This document shows, piece after piece, positions 24,957-33,602 of a stretch of 64,000 nt of DNA (its first letter is position 1; every line of letters starts with the position of its first letter). Made by a program: the position numbers and the translations under genes. Source of the stretch: Afipia sp. GAS231 (GTDB lineage Bacteria > Pseudomonadota > Alphaproteobacteria > Rhizobiales > Xanthobacteraceae); the NCBI RefSeq assembly GCF_900103365.1, contig NZ_LT629703.1, forward strand, positions 6,434,501 through 6,498,500, given 5' to 3'. The notes beneath the pieces are model-generated. The model did not search any database. It saw nothing but the letters and a program-made list of their open reading frames with translations, and was not told the origin of the DNA.

Positions 24957-25813
24957 CGCCTGCTTTTTGCGATCTTCCTGGTGCGGATAGTTCTGGGCCG
25001 CCGCGGCTTTAGCTGCGCGATAAAATTCTGCAGCACCTGCGGCAAAGGCCGCGCGGCGCTGTAGGCGAGGCCGACCTGGCGCTTCACGTCGATATCGATC
25101 TCGCGCACGGCGACATCCGCGCGGCCGCGGGCGACGCCTTCAGGGACGATCGCGATGCCGACACCGGCCGCCACCAGTGCCATCGCCCAGTCTTCCGATT
25201 CCGCGATCGCCGCGGACCGGCGCCGCACCGACGCGGCGCGGCCGAAGAAGGCGCTCTGCTCGCAATGGCAGCGGTCGATCATGGCGGCGCCGGCGAGGTC
25301 GGACGCGCGCAGCCGCTCCTTCAGCGTCAGCGGATGCGATGGCGGCAGCGCCGCGACATAGCGCTCGACCCAAAGCGGAACGAAGTGTTCGCCCGGCTTG
25401 AGGATGTTCTTCGAAATGATCCGCGCGTCTGCGGCCTCGTTGATGCCGACGAGGCGGAGCGCGACATCGGGATTCCCGGTCAACGGCTTCAGCAGGGCGA
25501 CCGTCCGCGGCATGTCGAGCGTGCGCATCAGGCCGAGCCTCAGCGTGGCCTGCGTCGACGGCTTCCGGAACAGGTTCTTGGCGGCATCCGCCTCGTCGAT
25601 GATGCGGCGGGCGACGGCATGAAACTGCTCGGCCGATGCGGTCGGCGACATACCCTTCTTGTGGCGGACGAACAGCGTGGTGCCGAGTTCGGCTTCGAGA
25701 TTGGTGATCGCGGCCGAAATCGAAGGCTGCGAAATGAAGCAACGTTTTGCCGCCGCGGTCAGGTTGCGCTCGTTGAACACGGCAGTGAAATAACGGAGCT
25801 CGCGGATATCCAT
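24953..25813 (-). CDS. LysR family transcriptional regulator
   Basis: About 286 residues from the ATG at 25813 (a second ATG two codons earlier is possible). The N-terminal winged helix-turn-helix is clear: MDIRELRYFTAVFNERNLTA, then AAKRCFISQPSISAAITNLEAELG, with the usual substrate-binding domain after residue 90. It is divergently transcribed from the metallo-beta-lactamase fold hydrolase gene, with a 91-bp intergenic region containing ATAG/CTAT-type motifs, so that gene is its probable target. The ligand is unknown. Confidence 0.93.
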   Translation of the reverse strand: MDIRELRYFTAVFNERNLTAAAKRCFISQPSISAAITNLEAELGTTLFVRHKKGMSPTASAEQFHAVARRIIDEADAAKNLFRKPSTQATLRLGLMRTLDMPRTVALLKPLTGNPDVALRLVGINEAADARIISKNILKPGEHFVPLWVERYVAALPPSHPLTLKERLRASDLAGAAMIDRCHCEQSAFFGRAASVRRRSAAIAESEDWAMALVAAGVGIAIVPEGVARGRADVAVREIDIDVKRQVGLAYSAARPLPQVLQNFIAQLKPRRPRTIRTRKIAKSRR

Positions 25814-25822
25814 AGTCAAATC

Positions 25823-25862
25823 CTATCGATACTATCAGATATCAATATTTTACCTATGATAG
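25823..25862. promoter_or_regulatory. LysR-type operator candidate
   Basis: The divergent region contains CTATC-gata-CTATC (25823-25836) and a perfect CTAT-g-ATAG dyad (25854-25862). LysR-type proteins bind AT-rich interrupted dyads in exactly this position between the regulator and its target. AGAGGAG precedes the hydrolase ATG at 25905. Confidence 0.45.
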
Positions 25863-25904
25863 CGCGAATGGCAAGCTGAGCGTCTGATTGCAGAGGAGTT
25901 CGTC

Positions 25905-26735
25905 ATGCGCGTCCATCATCTCAACACCGGCACCATGTGCCCGATCGGCCGACGGCTGGTGAACGGCACCGGCAGCATTTTTCAGCGGGCGCGGATGGTG
26001 TGCCACTGCCTGTTGGTCGAAACCAATGACGGGCTGGCGCTGGTCGACACCGGCATCGGGCTCGACGATATCGCCAACCCGCCGCGGCTTGGACCGAAAT
26101 GGGTGCGGCAGACCACGCCACGGCTCGACCCCGCCGAGACCGCGGTTCAGCAGGTCAAGGCGCTCGGCTATTCGCCGTCAGATGTGCGCCATCTGCTGCT
26201 GACGCATCTCGACCGCGATCATGCCGGCGGCATTCCGGATTTTCCGAACGCAAAAGTGCACGTGCATCAGCGCGAACATGACACGGCGGTGTCTGCCCGG
26301 ATCCCCGCGCCGAAGGGCCGCTACATCACCGATCAATGGAAGCATCACCCACAATGGTCGTTCTATGGGGAGGGCGGCGAAGACTGGTTCGGCTTCAAGG
26401 GCGTGCGCGCGCTCGGCGATCGCGAGCCGGACATTTTGATGGTCCCGTTGCCCGGGCATACGCTCGGCCATTGCGGCATCGCGGTGCGCACCAAGGAAAG
26501 ATGGCTGTTGCATGCCGGCGACGCCTACTTCTTCCATGGCCAGATCGACGCCAAGCCGAAGATGCCGCTGGTACTCGGGCTGTTTCAGCGCCGCGCCGAC
26601 ATGGACCGCGCCATGCGGATCGAAAATCAGGAACGGCTGAGGGCGCTGAAGGCCAAGCACGGCGACGCCGTGACGATCTTTAGCAGCCACGACCCCGTCG
26701 ATTACGAACGATGTCGGTGCGGATCAGTCCACTAG
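25905..26735 (+). CDS. MBL-fold metallohydrolase (lactonase-like)
   Basis: A 276-residue metallo-beta-lactamase fold protein. The metal motif is HLDRDH (101-106), in which the usual second His is Asp103; further ligands are His181-like in PLPGHTLGHCGI and the later Asp/His in LHAGDAYF and SSHDPVDY. The overall layout resembles AttM/AiiB N-acyl homoserine lactonases and related hydrolases, but the variant motif and N-terminus mean that the substrate is open. It is cytosolic, with no signal peptide. It is divergent from a LysR regulator that probably controls it. The stop overlaps the stop of the convergent DUF1254 gene by 4 nt. Confidence 0.87.
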   Translation: MRVHHLNTGTMCPIGRRLVNGTGSIFQRARMVCHCLLVETNDGLALVDTGIGLDDIANPPRLGPKWVRQTTPRLDPAETAVQQVKALGYSPSDVRHLLLTHLDRDHAGGIPDFPNAKVHVHQREHDTAVSARIPAPKGRYITDQWKHHPQWSFYGEGGEDWFGFKGVRALGDREPDILMVPLPGHTLGHCGIAVRTKERWLLHAGDAYFFHGQIDAKPKMPLVLGLFQRRADMDRAMRIENQERLRALKAKHGDAVTIFSSHDPVDYERCRCGSVH

Positions 26736-27352
26736 CGCTTGCCGCGTTGCGCCGGGCCGGCTGGCGGCGCCGGCGCAGGATCCGGCTGCTTGGGTGGCGG
26801 CGGCGCATCGACCTGCACGGCGCAGCTCGATGCCGCGAGCGTGGTCTGCGCCTGCGGCATCAGGCCGGGCTCGGGCGCCAGCGCCTTCAGCAGGATCAGT
26901 CCGGTCGCGGTCGGCGAGTCGATGATCAGCCGGTCGGCGGCGGTGACTTCCTCGTCCTCGGGTAGTTCATTGTGCTGCGCTTCCGTCATCAGATCGAGCT
27001 CGATCACCTTGCGGCCGGCCGAGCGATCGTTGATGGCGTAATAGGCGACCTCGTTGCGGGTGTAGAACGACACCGACGTATAGGCCTGGCTGACCGGGAC
27101 CGTCAGTTTGATCGGTCCATCTTTCAGATCGTAGCGGCAGATCGCCATCGCGAAGGCCGGGTCCATGAACGGCATCGGCGAATTGGCGGGATCGGCGAGC
27201 GGCAACTGCGTCACCGCGTTGAGCTTGGTCGTCGGCGTCAGCCGCGAATAGGCGTCCTGGGAGGCGATGCGCGGCAGCGCCAGCACGCTGACGAGATGCA
27301 CCACGCCGCCGAGCAGCACGCCTGCGATGATGGTGAACAGCAGGCGGATCAT
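26732..27352 (-). CDS. DUF1254 domain-containing protein
   Basis: A 206-residue protein with an N-terminal anchor or signal helix (LLFTIIAGVLLGGVVHLVSV). A short DUF1254-type domain follows: LADPANSPMPFMDPAFAMAIC, then PVSQAYTSVSFYTRNEVAYYA. The C-terminal tail is proline-rich (DAPPPPKQPDPAPAPPAGPA). It overlaps the upstream DUF1214 gene by 4 nt (ATGA), so the two form a coupled pair. In larger homologues DUF1254 and DUF1214 occur fused in one protein, which supports a two-part complex here. Function is unknown. Confidence 0.85.
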   Translation of the reverse strand: MIRLLFTIIAGVLLGGVVHLVSVLALPRIASQDAYSRLTPTTKLNAVTQLPLADPANSPMPFMDPAFAMAICRYDLKDGPIKLTVPVSQAYTSVSFYTRNEVAYYAINDRSAGRKVIELDLMTEAQHNELPEDEEVTAADRLIIDSPTATGLILLKALAPEPGLMPQAQTTLAASSCAVQVDAPPPPKQPDPAPAPPAGPAQRGKR

Positions 27353-27927
27353 GGGCAGCCCACCGTGGAGATCGAGGGCATCGGGGCGTCGCGCTGCGTC
27401 CGCGTCGCAACGCCAACCGGCGTATCGTACAGCCGCAGCATCAGCGCGTAACGCTCGATGCCGCCGGTCGGCAGCCAGTTGCCGGCGCGCGAGCGCGCCG
27501 CCACCCGGATTTCGAACGCGCCGTCGGAGCCGCGCACGATTTCCTGGCTGGTGAAGCCGTAGCGTTGCAGCGAATTGCCGACCAGATGTCCCTTGCGGTC
27601 GAACAGCGTCAGCGTCCAGAACCGCGCCGCCGGGGTCACGCCGCTGACGACGATGTCGCAGCGGCCGTCGAGCGGCTTCTTCTTGTCGTCGGTGGTGGCC
27701 GAAAAGGCGATGCCGTCGCCGGTGCCGATCGGCAATTCGCCGCTGCGCGCGATCGAGGCGCGCGAATAGGGATCGACGTCGGCGGTGCCGCTCTTCGGCC
27801 GCGCCGTCCAGGCACCGATCGTGAGCGTGCCGAGATCCGTGCCGCGCGTTGCCGTCACGTAGGTCGAGCCGAGGCCGACGACGGTGGCCAGGATCAGTGC
27901 CAGCAAGGTGATGAAGATCAGCCGCAC
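27349..27927 (-). CDS. DUF1214 domain-containing protein
   Basis: A 192-residue protein with an N-terminal membrane helix (residues 3-22) and a DUF1214 domain: ADVDPYSRASIARSGELPIG, then WTLTLFDRKGHLVGN and LPTGGIERYALMLRLYDTP. It is the first gene of the DUF1214-DUF1254 pair, with a 4-nt overlap. Both proteins appear anchored in the inner membrane with their domains in the periplasm. A palindromic repeat region separates it from the penicillin-binding protein gene upstream. Function is unknown. Confidence 0.88.
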   Translation of the reverse strand: MRLIFITLLALILATVVGLGSTYVTATRGTDLGTLTIGAWTARPKSGTADVDPYSRASIARSGELPIGTGDGIAFSATTDDKKKPLDGRCDIVVSGVTPAARFWTLTLFDRKGHLVGNSLQRYGFTSQEIVRGSDGAFEIRVAARSRAGNWLPTGGIERYALMLRLYDTPVGVATRTQRDAPMPSISTVGCP

Positions 27928-27953
27928 AGGCCAGTGCTCCCTGGAATCACCAC

Positions 27954-27982
27954 ATCAGATTCCGGTTGAACCGGAATCTGAT
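27954..27982. repeat. 13-bp perfect hairpin
   Basis: ATCAGATTCCGGT-tga-ACCGGAATCTGAT forms a perfect 13-bp stem. On the plus strand it is followed by GCTTATTTTG, on the minus strand by no T-run. It lies between the PBP1A-type gene stop and the DUF1214 gene start, so it may act as an attenuator or be part of the adjacent repeat. Confidence 0.6.
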
Positions 27983-27997
27983 GCTTATTTTGTTTGC

Positions 27998-28042
27998 GCA
28001 TGATCTCGCCGGAAAACCGGCTTCCACTTTTCCGGATCATGC
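27998..28042. repeat. RIME-like dispersed palindromic repeat, copy 1
   Basis: GCATGATC at the left and GATCATGC at the right enclose CGGAAAACCGG and a TTTTCCGG core. This is a rhizobial intergenic palindrome type. A second copy with a longer core is at 39895-39966. Confidence 0.75.
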
Positions 28043-28045
28043 GAC

Positions 28046-30331
28046 CTAGTTCTTCCGCTGCGCCGGCGGAGCCTGGTCGCCGGCCGCGGCGACATAGTTC
28101 TCCGGGAAGGCCAGCGCGCTGGAAGATGCCGGCTTGGTCGGCGCCGGTTCGTTGGCCGAGGTCTTGCCCGCGGTCTTGCCGGCGTCGTCGAGCAGTTTTT
28201 CGACGCGCACCAGGATATCGGCGCCGCGCCGCGTCAGCACCGGCGGCGGCCCCGGCTTGGTCTCCAGCACCCGCGGCGGCGCGCCATTGGCGGCGACGTT
28301 GGCGGCAACAGGGGCCGGCGGCAGCTTGGTGCCCATGCCGATGCCTGCGATTTCCTTCACTTCGACGCCCTGATGCGCGACCACCATGATGTCGTGCCAG
28401 GTCTGCGCCGGCAGCGAGCCGCCGGTCATGCGGTTGGTCGGCGAATAGTCGTCGTTGCCGTACCACACCGCGCAGGTGAAGTTGCCGGTGTAACCGACGA
28501 ACCAGGCGTCGCGATAGGCGTTGGTGGTGCCGGTCTTGCCGGCGGTCGGAATGCCGTCGAGCGCGGCGCGACGCGCGGTGCCTTCGCTGACGACGTGGCT
28601 CATCATGCCCGCCATGTCGGCGGCGACGGAAGCCGGGATCGCCTGCAGCGGTTTCCTGCCGTCGCGGTCGAAGCGCCAGACCAGATCGCCGGCGCCGGTG
28701 CGGACTTCGAGCACGGCGTGCGGCTTGACCGACTTGCCCTTGTTCGGGAAGGTCGCATAGGCCACCGCGTGTTCGAGCACGGTGACCTCGTCGGAGCCGA
28801 TCGGCATCGATGGCGTATCCGGCAGCGGCGCGGTGAGGCCGAAGCGGCGCGCCACCTCGACGATCTTGACGCGGCCGGCCTTGGCCGGGTTCGGCGACTT
28901 GCCGCCGAGCGCGATCGACAGTTTCACCGGGACGACGTTGATCGAGCGGGTGATCGCCTGCGTCAGCGTCACCGCGCCGGAATAGGAATGGCCATAGTTC
29001 TGCGGACACCAGTTGCCGATGCAGACCGGGCCGTCGACCACGATCGAGGTCGGCTTGAAGCCGTTCAGAAGTGCCGTCGTATAGACATACGGCTTGAACG
29101 ACGAGCCCGGCTGCCGGTAGGCGTCGGTGGCGCGGTTGAACTGGCTGGCGCCATAGTCGCGGCCGCCGACCATCGCTCGAACGCCGCCGTCGAGATCGCC
29201 GACCACGGTGGCGGCTTGCGTGGCGTGATAATCGCGGCCGAACTGGCGCAACTGGTTTTCGATCGCCTCTTCGGCGGCGTGCTGCACGTTCATGTCGATC
29301 GAGGTGCGGACCACGAACACGCGCTCGGTGTACGATTTCGGGAAGGTATCGACCAGCTTGCGCATCTCGTCGAAGGCGTAATCGAGATAGTAGTTCGGCG
29401 AAGCCTCGTCGCGGCGGTCGACGGCGACGGCGGGATTACGCCGGGCGCCGAACACCTGGCCTTCGGTCATGAAGCCGGCATCGACCAGGTTGTCGAGCAC
29501 CACGTTGGCGCGGGCACGGGCGGCGGGCAGGTTGATGTGCGGGGCGTATTTGGTCGGGGCCTTGAACAGGCCGGCCAGCATCGCCGATTCCGCCAGATTG
29601 ACGTCGCGGGCCGACTTGTTGAAGTAGAAATGCGCAGCGCCATCGACGCCGAAGGTGCCGCCGCCCATGTAGGCGCGGTCGAGGTAGAGTTTGAGGATTT
29701 CGTTCTTGGTCAGGCGGGTTTCCAGCCAGACCGCGAGGAAGGCTTCCTTCACCTTGCGCTCGATGGTGCGCTCGTTGTTGAGGAACAGGTTCTTCGCCAG
29801 CTGCTGGGTGATCGACGAACCGCCCTGTCGCACGCCGCCGGCCTGCGCGTTGGTGACCAGCGCACGCGCGGTGCCGGCGATGTCGATGCCGAAATGGTCG
29901 TAGAAGCGGCGGTCTTCGGTCGCCAGCGTCGCCTTGATCAAATTGTCCGGAAAGTCTTCCAGCGGAATCGAATCGTTGTGCTTGATGCCGCGGCTGCCGA
30001 TCGGCGTGCCGTAGCGGTCGAGGAACGTCACCGCGAGATCGGACTTCTTCAGCCAGTCGTCATCGGCGGTTTCGCGGAACGCCGGGATCGCCAGCGCCAG
30101 CATCAGGATCAGCCCGCCGAGACCGATGGTGGCGGCTTCCGACAGCGGCTCGATGAACACCCAGCGCTTCCAGCGGCCGACATAGAAGCGGTCCATGAAG
30201 GTGGAATAGCGCTCATAGAGTTCGCGCAGGCCCTTGCCCGACGAGAACAGCGTCGAGTCGATACGCGCATCCAGATCCAGAAAGAAATTCCGGATCTTCT
30301 GCTTCCAGTGTGGAGGTACGATCTGGCGCAC
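28046..30331 (-). CDS. class A penicillin-binding protein, PBP1A type
   Basis: A 761-residue bifunctional peptidoglycan synthase with a GTG start. After a cytoplasmic N-terminus and one membrane helix (about 67-84) comes the glycosyltransferase domain, with catalytic Glu139 in ATEDRRFYDHFGID and the block GGSSITQQLAKNLFL. The transpeptidase domain has Ser410-x-x-Lys413 in RQPGSSFKPYVY, the SxN-like SITRSINVVPV region and the KTG box AGKTGTTNAYRDAWF. The tail is Pro/Ala-rich. It polymerises and cross-links glycan strands at the periplasmic face of the inner membrane. All key motifs are intact. Confidence 0.95.
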   Translation of the reverse strand: MRQIVPPHWKQKIRNFFLDLDARIDSTLFSSGKGLRELYERYSTFMDRFYVGRWKRWVFIEPLSEAATIGLGGLILMLALAIPAFRETADDDWLKKSDLAVTFLDRYGTPIGSRGIKHNDSIPLEDFPDNLIKATLATEDRRFYDHFGIDIAGTARALVTNAQAGGVRQGGSSITQQLAKNLFLNNERTIERKVKEAFLAVWLETRLTKNEILKLYLDRAYMGGGTFGVDGAAHFYFNKSARDVNLAESAMLAGLFKAPTKYAPHINLPAARARANVVLDNLVDAGFMTEGQVFGARRNPAVAVDRRDEASPNYYLDYAFDEMRKLVDTFPKSYTERVFVVRTSIDMNVQHAAEEAIENQLRQFGRDYHATQAATVVGDLDGGVRAMVGGRDYGASQFNRATDAYRQPGSSFKPYVYTTALLNGFKPTSIVVDGPVCIGNWCPQNYGHSYSGAVTLTQAITRSINVVPVKLSIALGGKSPNPAKAGRVKIVEVARRFGLTAPLPDTPSMPIGSDEVTVLEHAVAYATFPNKGKSVKPHAVLEVRTGAGDLVWRFDRDGRKPLQAIPASVAADMAGMMSHVVSEGTARRAALDGIPTAGKTGTTNAYRDAWFVGYTGNFTCAVWYGNDDYSPTNRMTGGSLPAQTWHDIMVVAHQGVEVKEIAGIGMGTKLPPAPVAANVAANGAPPRVLETKPGPPPVLTRRGADILVRVEKLLDDAGKTAGKTSANEPAPTKPASSSALAFPENYVAAAGDQAPPAQRKN

Positions 30332-30615
30332 CGGGACCCTTGGTCATTTCGCAGGCGTTCCAGCGCCGGCCGGGCACTGTGGAGACGTCTTGCTTCGATG
30401 TTGCGGCAAACCCAAGGCGCTTTTACGTCCTTAGGGGACTCGCGGCTGTTCTATCCGAGGGGGGGCCATAAACCAATGCTCCCGCTCACGATTTTGATGG
30501 TCAGGACTAACGCTGCCCCCCGATTTATTGCAGCTAAAGACGGCTCCGCTTGCGCCCGGGGTCGGCTACCCCCTAGAAGGCTGAAGCCGAACCGATCCGG
30601 ACACCATCCAGTTTC

Positions 30616-31131
30616 ATGACCATACCGCCCAAGCCACCCTCGGGCCAGGAGGGATTCTTCTGGAAAACCAAGACGTTGGAAGAGATGTCCGACGCCGAAT
30701 GGGAAAGCCTGTGCGACGGCTGCGCGCGCTGTTGCCTGGAAAAGCTCGAGGATGAGGATACCGGCAAGATCTATTTCACCCACGTTTCCTGCAAGCTGCT
30801 GGATTCGGGGTCATGCGCCTGCAAGGACTACCCAAACCGCTCCGCCAAGGTTCCGGATTGCGTCCGCCTGACGCCTGAAAACGTCCGTACCCTGAACTGG
30901 CTGCCGCCGAGCTGCGGCTACAAGCTCGTCGCCGAGGGGCGCGATCTCTACTGGTGGCACCCGCTGATCTCGGGCGATCCCAACACCGTGCACGAAGCCG
31001 GCGTTTCCGTCCGCGGCCGGGTGCAGGGCACCGAGAACGAGATCGCCGATGAAGACCTCGAGGACCACATCGTGCAATGGCCGGCGCTGCTGCCGAAGCG
31101 GGCCAAGCTGAAGAAGCGGCCCAAGGCCTGA
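30616..31131 (+). CDS. YcgN family cysteine cluster protein (UPF0260)
   Basis: A 171-residue cytosolic protein. The family signature is the cysteine cluster [19 protein letters not shown], followed by [20 protein letters not shown] and [11 protein letters not shown], seven or more cysteines that suggest bound Zn2+ or an Fe-S cluster. The rest ([31 protein letters not shown]) matches UPF0260/YcgN along its full length. The biochemical role is unknown. It is divergent from the PBP1A gene. Confidence 0.93.
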   Translation: MTIPPKPPSGQEGFFWKTKTLEEMSDAEWESLCDGCARCCLEKLEDEDTGKIYFTHVSCKLLDSGSCACKDYPNRSAKVPDCVRLTPENVRTLNWLPPSCGYKLVAEGRDLYWWHPLISGDPNTVHEAGVSVRGRVQGTENEIADEDLEDHIVQWPALLPKRAKLKKRPKA

Positions 31132-31267
31132 CTGAAGGTTTTGGCTTAAAGCCTTGAATGCAAAGCGCTGAGCGCTGCTGATCGATCACGTAAACGCGAA
31201 GATGCCCCGATGGGACGCACCCATGCACCCGGGGTGCTGCCCGACGCGCGTTTTCTCCCGTAAATAG

Positions 31268-31295
31268 GGCCGGAAATAGCGATTCCATTCCGGCC
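31268..31295 (+). promoter_or_regulatory. hairpin in leader of the drug exporter gene
   Basis: GGCCGGAA (31268-31275) and TTCCGGCC (31288-31295) form an 8-bp stem with a 12-nt loop ending 10 nt before the GTG at 31306. It could hinder ribosome access, but no alternative pairing was tested. Confidence 0.3.
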
Positions 31296-31329
31296 GCTTG
31301 AGGCCGTGCAGAAGAATATTACGCCCGAT

Positions 31330-32904
31330 ATGAACAAGTTCGAACGGCAGGACTCTGCCGACCAGACGACATTGCCCGACGATTTCGCCCGCGAGCTCTC
31401 GCACATCACGACCGAGGTCATCGAGGTCTCTGATGCGCCGTCGCTGGCGCCGCGCGCGCCGCTGACGCAGGACGAGGTCCGCACCATCCTGATGAGCCTG
31501 CTGCTGACGATGTTCCTGGCCGCGCTCGACCAGACCATCGTCGCGACCGCGCTGCCGACCATCGGCCGGCAGTTCAACGATGTCAGCAATCTCTCCTGGG
31601 TGATTACGGCCTATCTCCTGGCTTCGACCGCGGTGGCGCCGGTGTTCGGCACGCTGAGCGACATCTACGGCCGCCGTGTCATGATCACCGTGTCGCTTAC
31701 CATGTTCACCGTGGGCTCGATCCTGTGCGCGGTGGCACCCAACATGCCGGTGCTGATTCTGGCGCGCGGCCTGCAGGGGCTCGGCGGCGGCGGCATCATG
31801 CCGGTCGTGCAGACCGTGATCTCCGATGTGGTCTCACCGCGCGAGCGCGGCCAGTACCAGGCCTATTTCTCCGGCGTCTGGATGGCGGCCGGGTTGCTCG
31901 GGCCGGTGCTGGGCGGCGTGTTCGCCGAACATCTGCACTGGTCGATGATCTTCTGGATCAACGTGCCGCTGGCGCTCGGCGCGCTGGCGCTATTGCTGCC
32001 GAAGATGGGCAAGATTCCGGTGTTCCATCGCAAGCGCAAGGTCGACTGGCTCGGCGGCGTGCTGCTGATGGGCTCGGCCGTCGTGATCATGCTGGTGCTG
32101 ACCTGGGGCGGTAACCGCTATCTGTGGCTGTCGCCGGTGATCCTGTCGATGATCGGCGCTTCCGCCGCGCTGGGGTTCGCCTTCGTCTGGCATGCGAACA
32201 AGGCCGACGAGCCGTTCCTGCCGCTGTCGCTGATCCGCGGGCCGATTGCGCCTTACGCCATGACGGCGGGCGGTTGTGCGCTCGGCGCCATTACCGGCCT
32301 TACCGTTCAACTGCCGCTCTACTACGAGGTGGTCTATCACCTCAGCGCCAGTGAGGCCGGTCTGGCGCTGATCCCGATTGCCGCGGTCTCGACTTGCGGC
32401 GCGGCGATCGCAGGCAAGACCATGTCGCGCGCCAAGCACTACAAGCGCGTCGCCGTATTCGGAACTTCGATGGCGGTGGTTTTCGGCGCCGTGCTGACCG
32501 CGACGACGCTGCCGCTGTGGGGATTTCTGATCGTGCTGGCGCTGTTCGCGCTCGGCCTCGGCACGACTTTCCCGGTCAGCGTGGTCTCGCTGCAGAACTC
32601 GGTGGCGCGCGCGCAGATCGGCACCGTGACCGGTGCGATGAATTTCTTTCGCTCGCTGATGTCGTCGTTCACGGTCGCAGCCTTCACCGCGATCCTGCTG
32701 ATGGCGCTGGGCGCGGATATCTCGCTCGCCGGCGAACATCGCGGCCCCGTGAGTTCGATCCCCGTCGCCGACATGATCACGGCATTCCGCTACGTATTCG
32801 GTGCGGCCACCGCGCTGCTCGCCCTCGGTGCGTTCTGCATGATCGCGATGGAGGAACGGCCGCTGGCCGGCCCGGCTACGCCGCCGGCGGAGATGGCGGA
32901 GTAG
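31330..32904 (+). CDS. DHA2-type multidrug MFS exporter (14 helices)
   Basis: About 524 residues from the ATG at 31330; a GTG at 31306 is equally possible. A cytoplasmic N-terminus of about 50 residues precedes 14 hydrophobic segments. The motif AALDQTIVATALPTI in helix 1 and DIYGRRVMITVSL between helices 2 and 3 are diagnostic of the EmrB/QacA (DHA2) group of proton-coupled drug exporters. No membrane-fusion protein or regulator is adjacent, so it is likely a single-component pump. A GGCCGGAA...TTCCGGCC hairpin just before the start could affect translation. Confidence 0.9.
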   Translation: MNKFERQDSADQTTLPDDFARELSHITTEVIEVSDAPSLAPRAPLTQDEVRTILMSLLLTMFLAALDQTIVATALPTIGRQFNDVSNLSWVITAYLLASTAVAPVFGTLSDIYGRRVMITVSLTMFTVGSILCAVAPNMPVLILARGLQGLGGGGIMPVVQTVISDVVSPRERGQYQAYFSGVWMAAGLLGPVLGGVFAEHLHWSMIFWINVPLALGALALLLPKMGKIPVFHRKRKVDWLGGVLLMGSAVVIMLVLTWGGNRYLWLSPVILSMIGASAALGFAFVWHANKADEPFLPLSLIRGPIAPYAMTAGGCALGAITGLTVQLPLYYEVVYHLSASEAGLALIPIAAVSTCGAAIAGKTMSRAKHYKRVAVFGTSMAVVFGAVLTATTLPLWGFLIVLALFALGLGTTFPVSVVSLQNSVARAQIGTVTGAMNFFRSLMSSFTVAAFTAILLMALGADISLAGEHRGPVSSIPVADMITAFRYVFGAATALLALGAFCMIAMEERPLAGPATPPAEMAE

Positions 32905-32955
32905 GGGCTGCGCTGCAGGCTTTCCACGGCAGCGCGTTCCACGTCGTGGCGGACT

Positions 32956-33483
32956 TTAGCGCAGCGCCAGAAGAAACTGCTTGATGTTCTGTTGTATCGC
33001 CCGTTCGTTTGCGACCCGCATGCGGTCGGCGGCAATCGGCGAATCGGAAAATGTCGCGCGGGCTGTGGCCTTGATCGGGTAGGTCGCCGCCACCCCAGAG
33101 CCGGAAACCTTGTAGGTGACGTCAGCCGTGACATCCAGATCAAGCCCGATCAAGGGTTGATCGAGATTGACGATTTCAGCATCGACATAGAATTTTGGCG
33201 TGCCTGAGTTGACGAGGTAGCCGTTGGCGGCGAGGCTGCTTTCAAGGGCGGCCTTGAGTGGCTCGTTCTCGACACCCATCACAGTCAGTACGTTCATCAT
33301 GCGGCCGCCGGTGACCGAACGGACCGCGATTGCATTCCGGTATTTCGGATTTGCATTGACCACCGTGCCGCTATCAACCGTCATCGCCTGCTGGGTCGCG
33401 CATGCTGCGAGACACGGCGCAACGAGCGCTAGAACGACGAGAATCTTCCCATATCGGATCAAAGCCCGCCCCCAAGACCCCAC
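32956..33483 (-). CDS. hypothetical lipoprotein
   Basis: About 175 residues using a GTG at 33483, which gives a normal lipoprotein signal (YGKILVVLALVAPCLAAC). The frame is open to an ATG at 33552, but that would put more than 35 residues in front of the signal. The mature domain (AIAVRSVTGGRMMNVLTVMG, LKAALESSLAANGYL, then FYVDAEIVNLDQPLIGLDLD) resembles the outer-membrane lipoproteins that carry a small alpha/beta domain and an unfolded C-terminus. No family is recognised. Confidence 0.65.
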   Translation of the reverse strand: MGSWGRALIRYGKILVVLALVAPCLAACATQQAMTVDSGTVVNANPKYRNAIAVRSVTGGRMMNVLTVMGVENEPLKAALESSLAANGYLVNSGTPKFYVDAEIVNLDQPLIGLDLDVTADVTYKVSGSGVAATYPIKATARATFSDSPIAADRMRVANERAIQQNIKQFLLALR

Positions 33484-33602
33484 GCTTGCTCTATTGAAGG
33501 TTGTAGCCAACGGCCAGCGAACGATCAATAGCGGCATGATCTGCTTGACCATCGCTGCTGGGTTGCTGCCCGGACCGCCGCCGAAATCCGGCTCGCCGCT
33601 GC

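Noticed and set aside
28373..30619. Long open frame opposite the PBP1A-type gene
   Set aside because: Antisense shadow: the minus strand encodes all glycosyltransferase and transpeptidase motifs.
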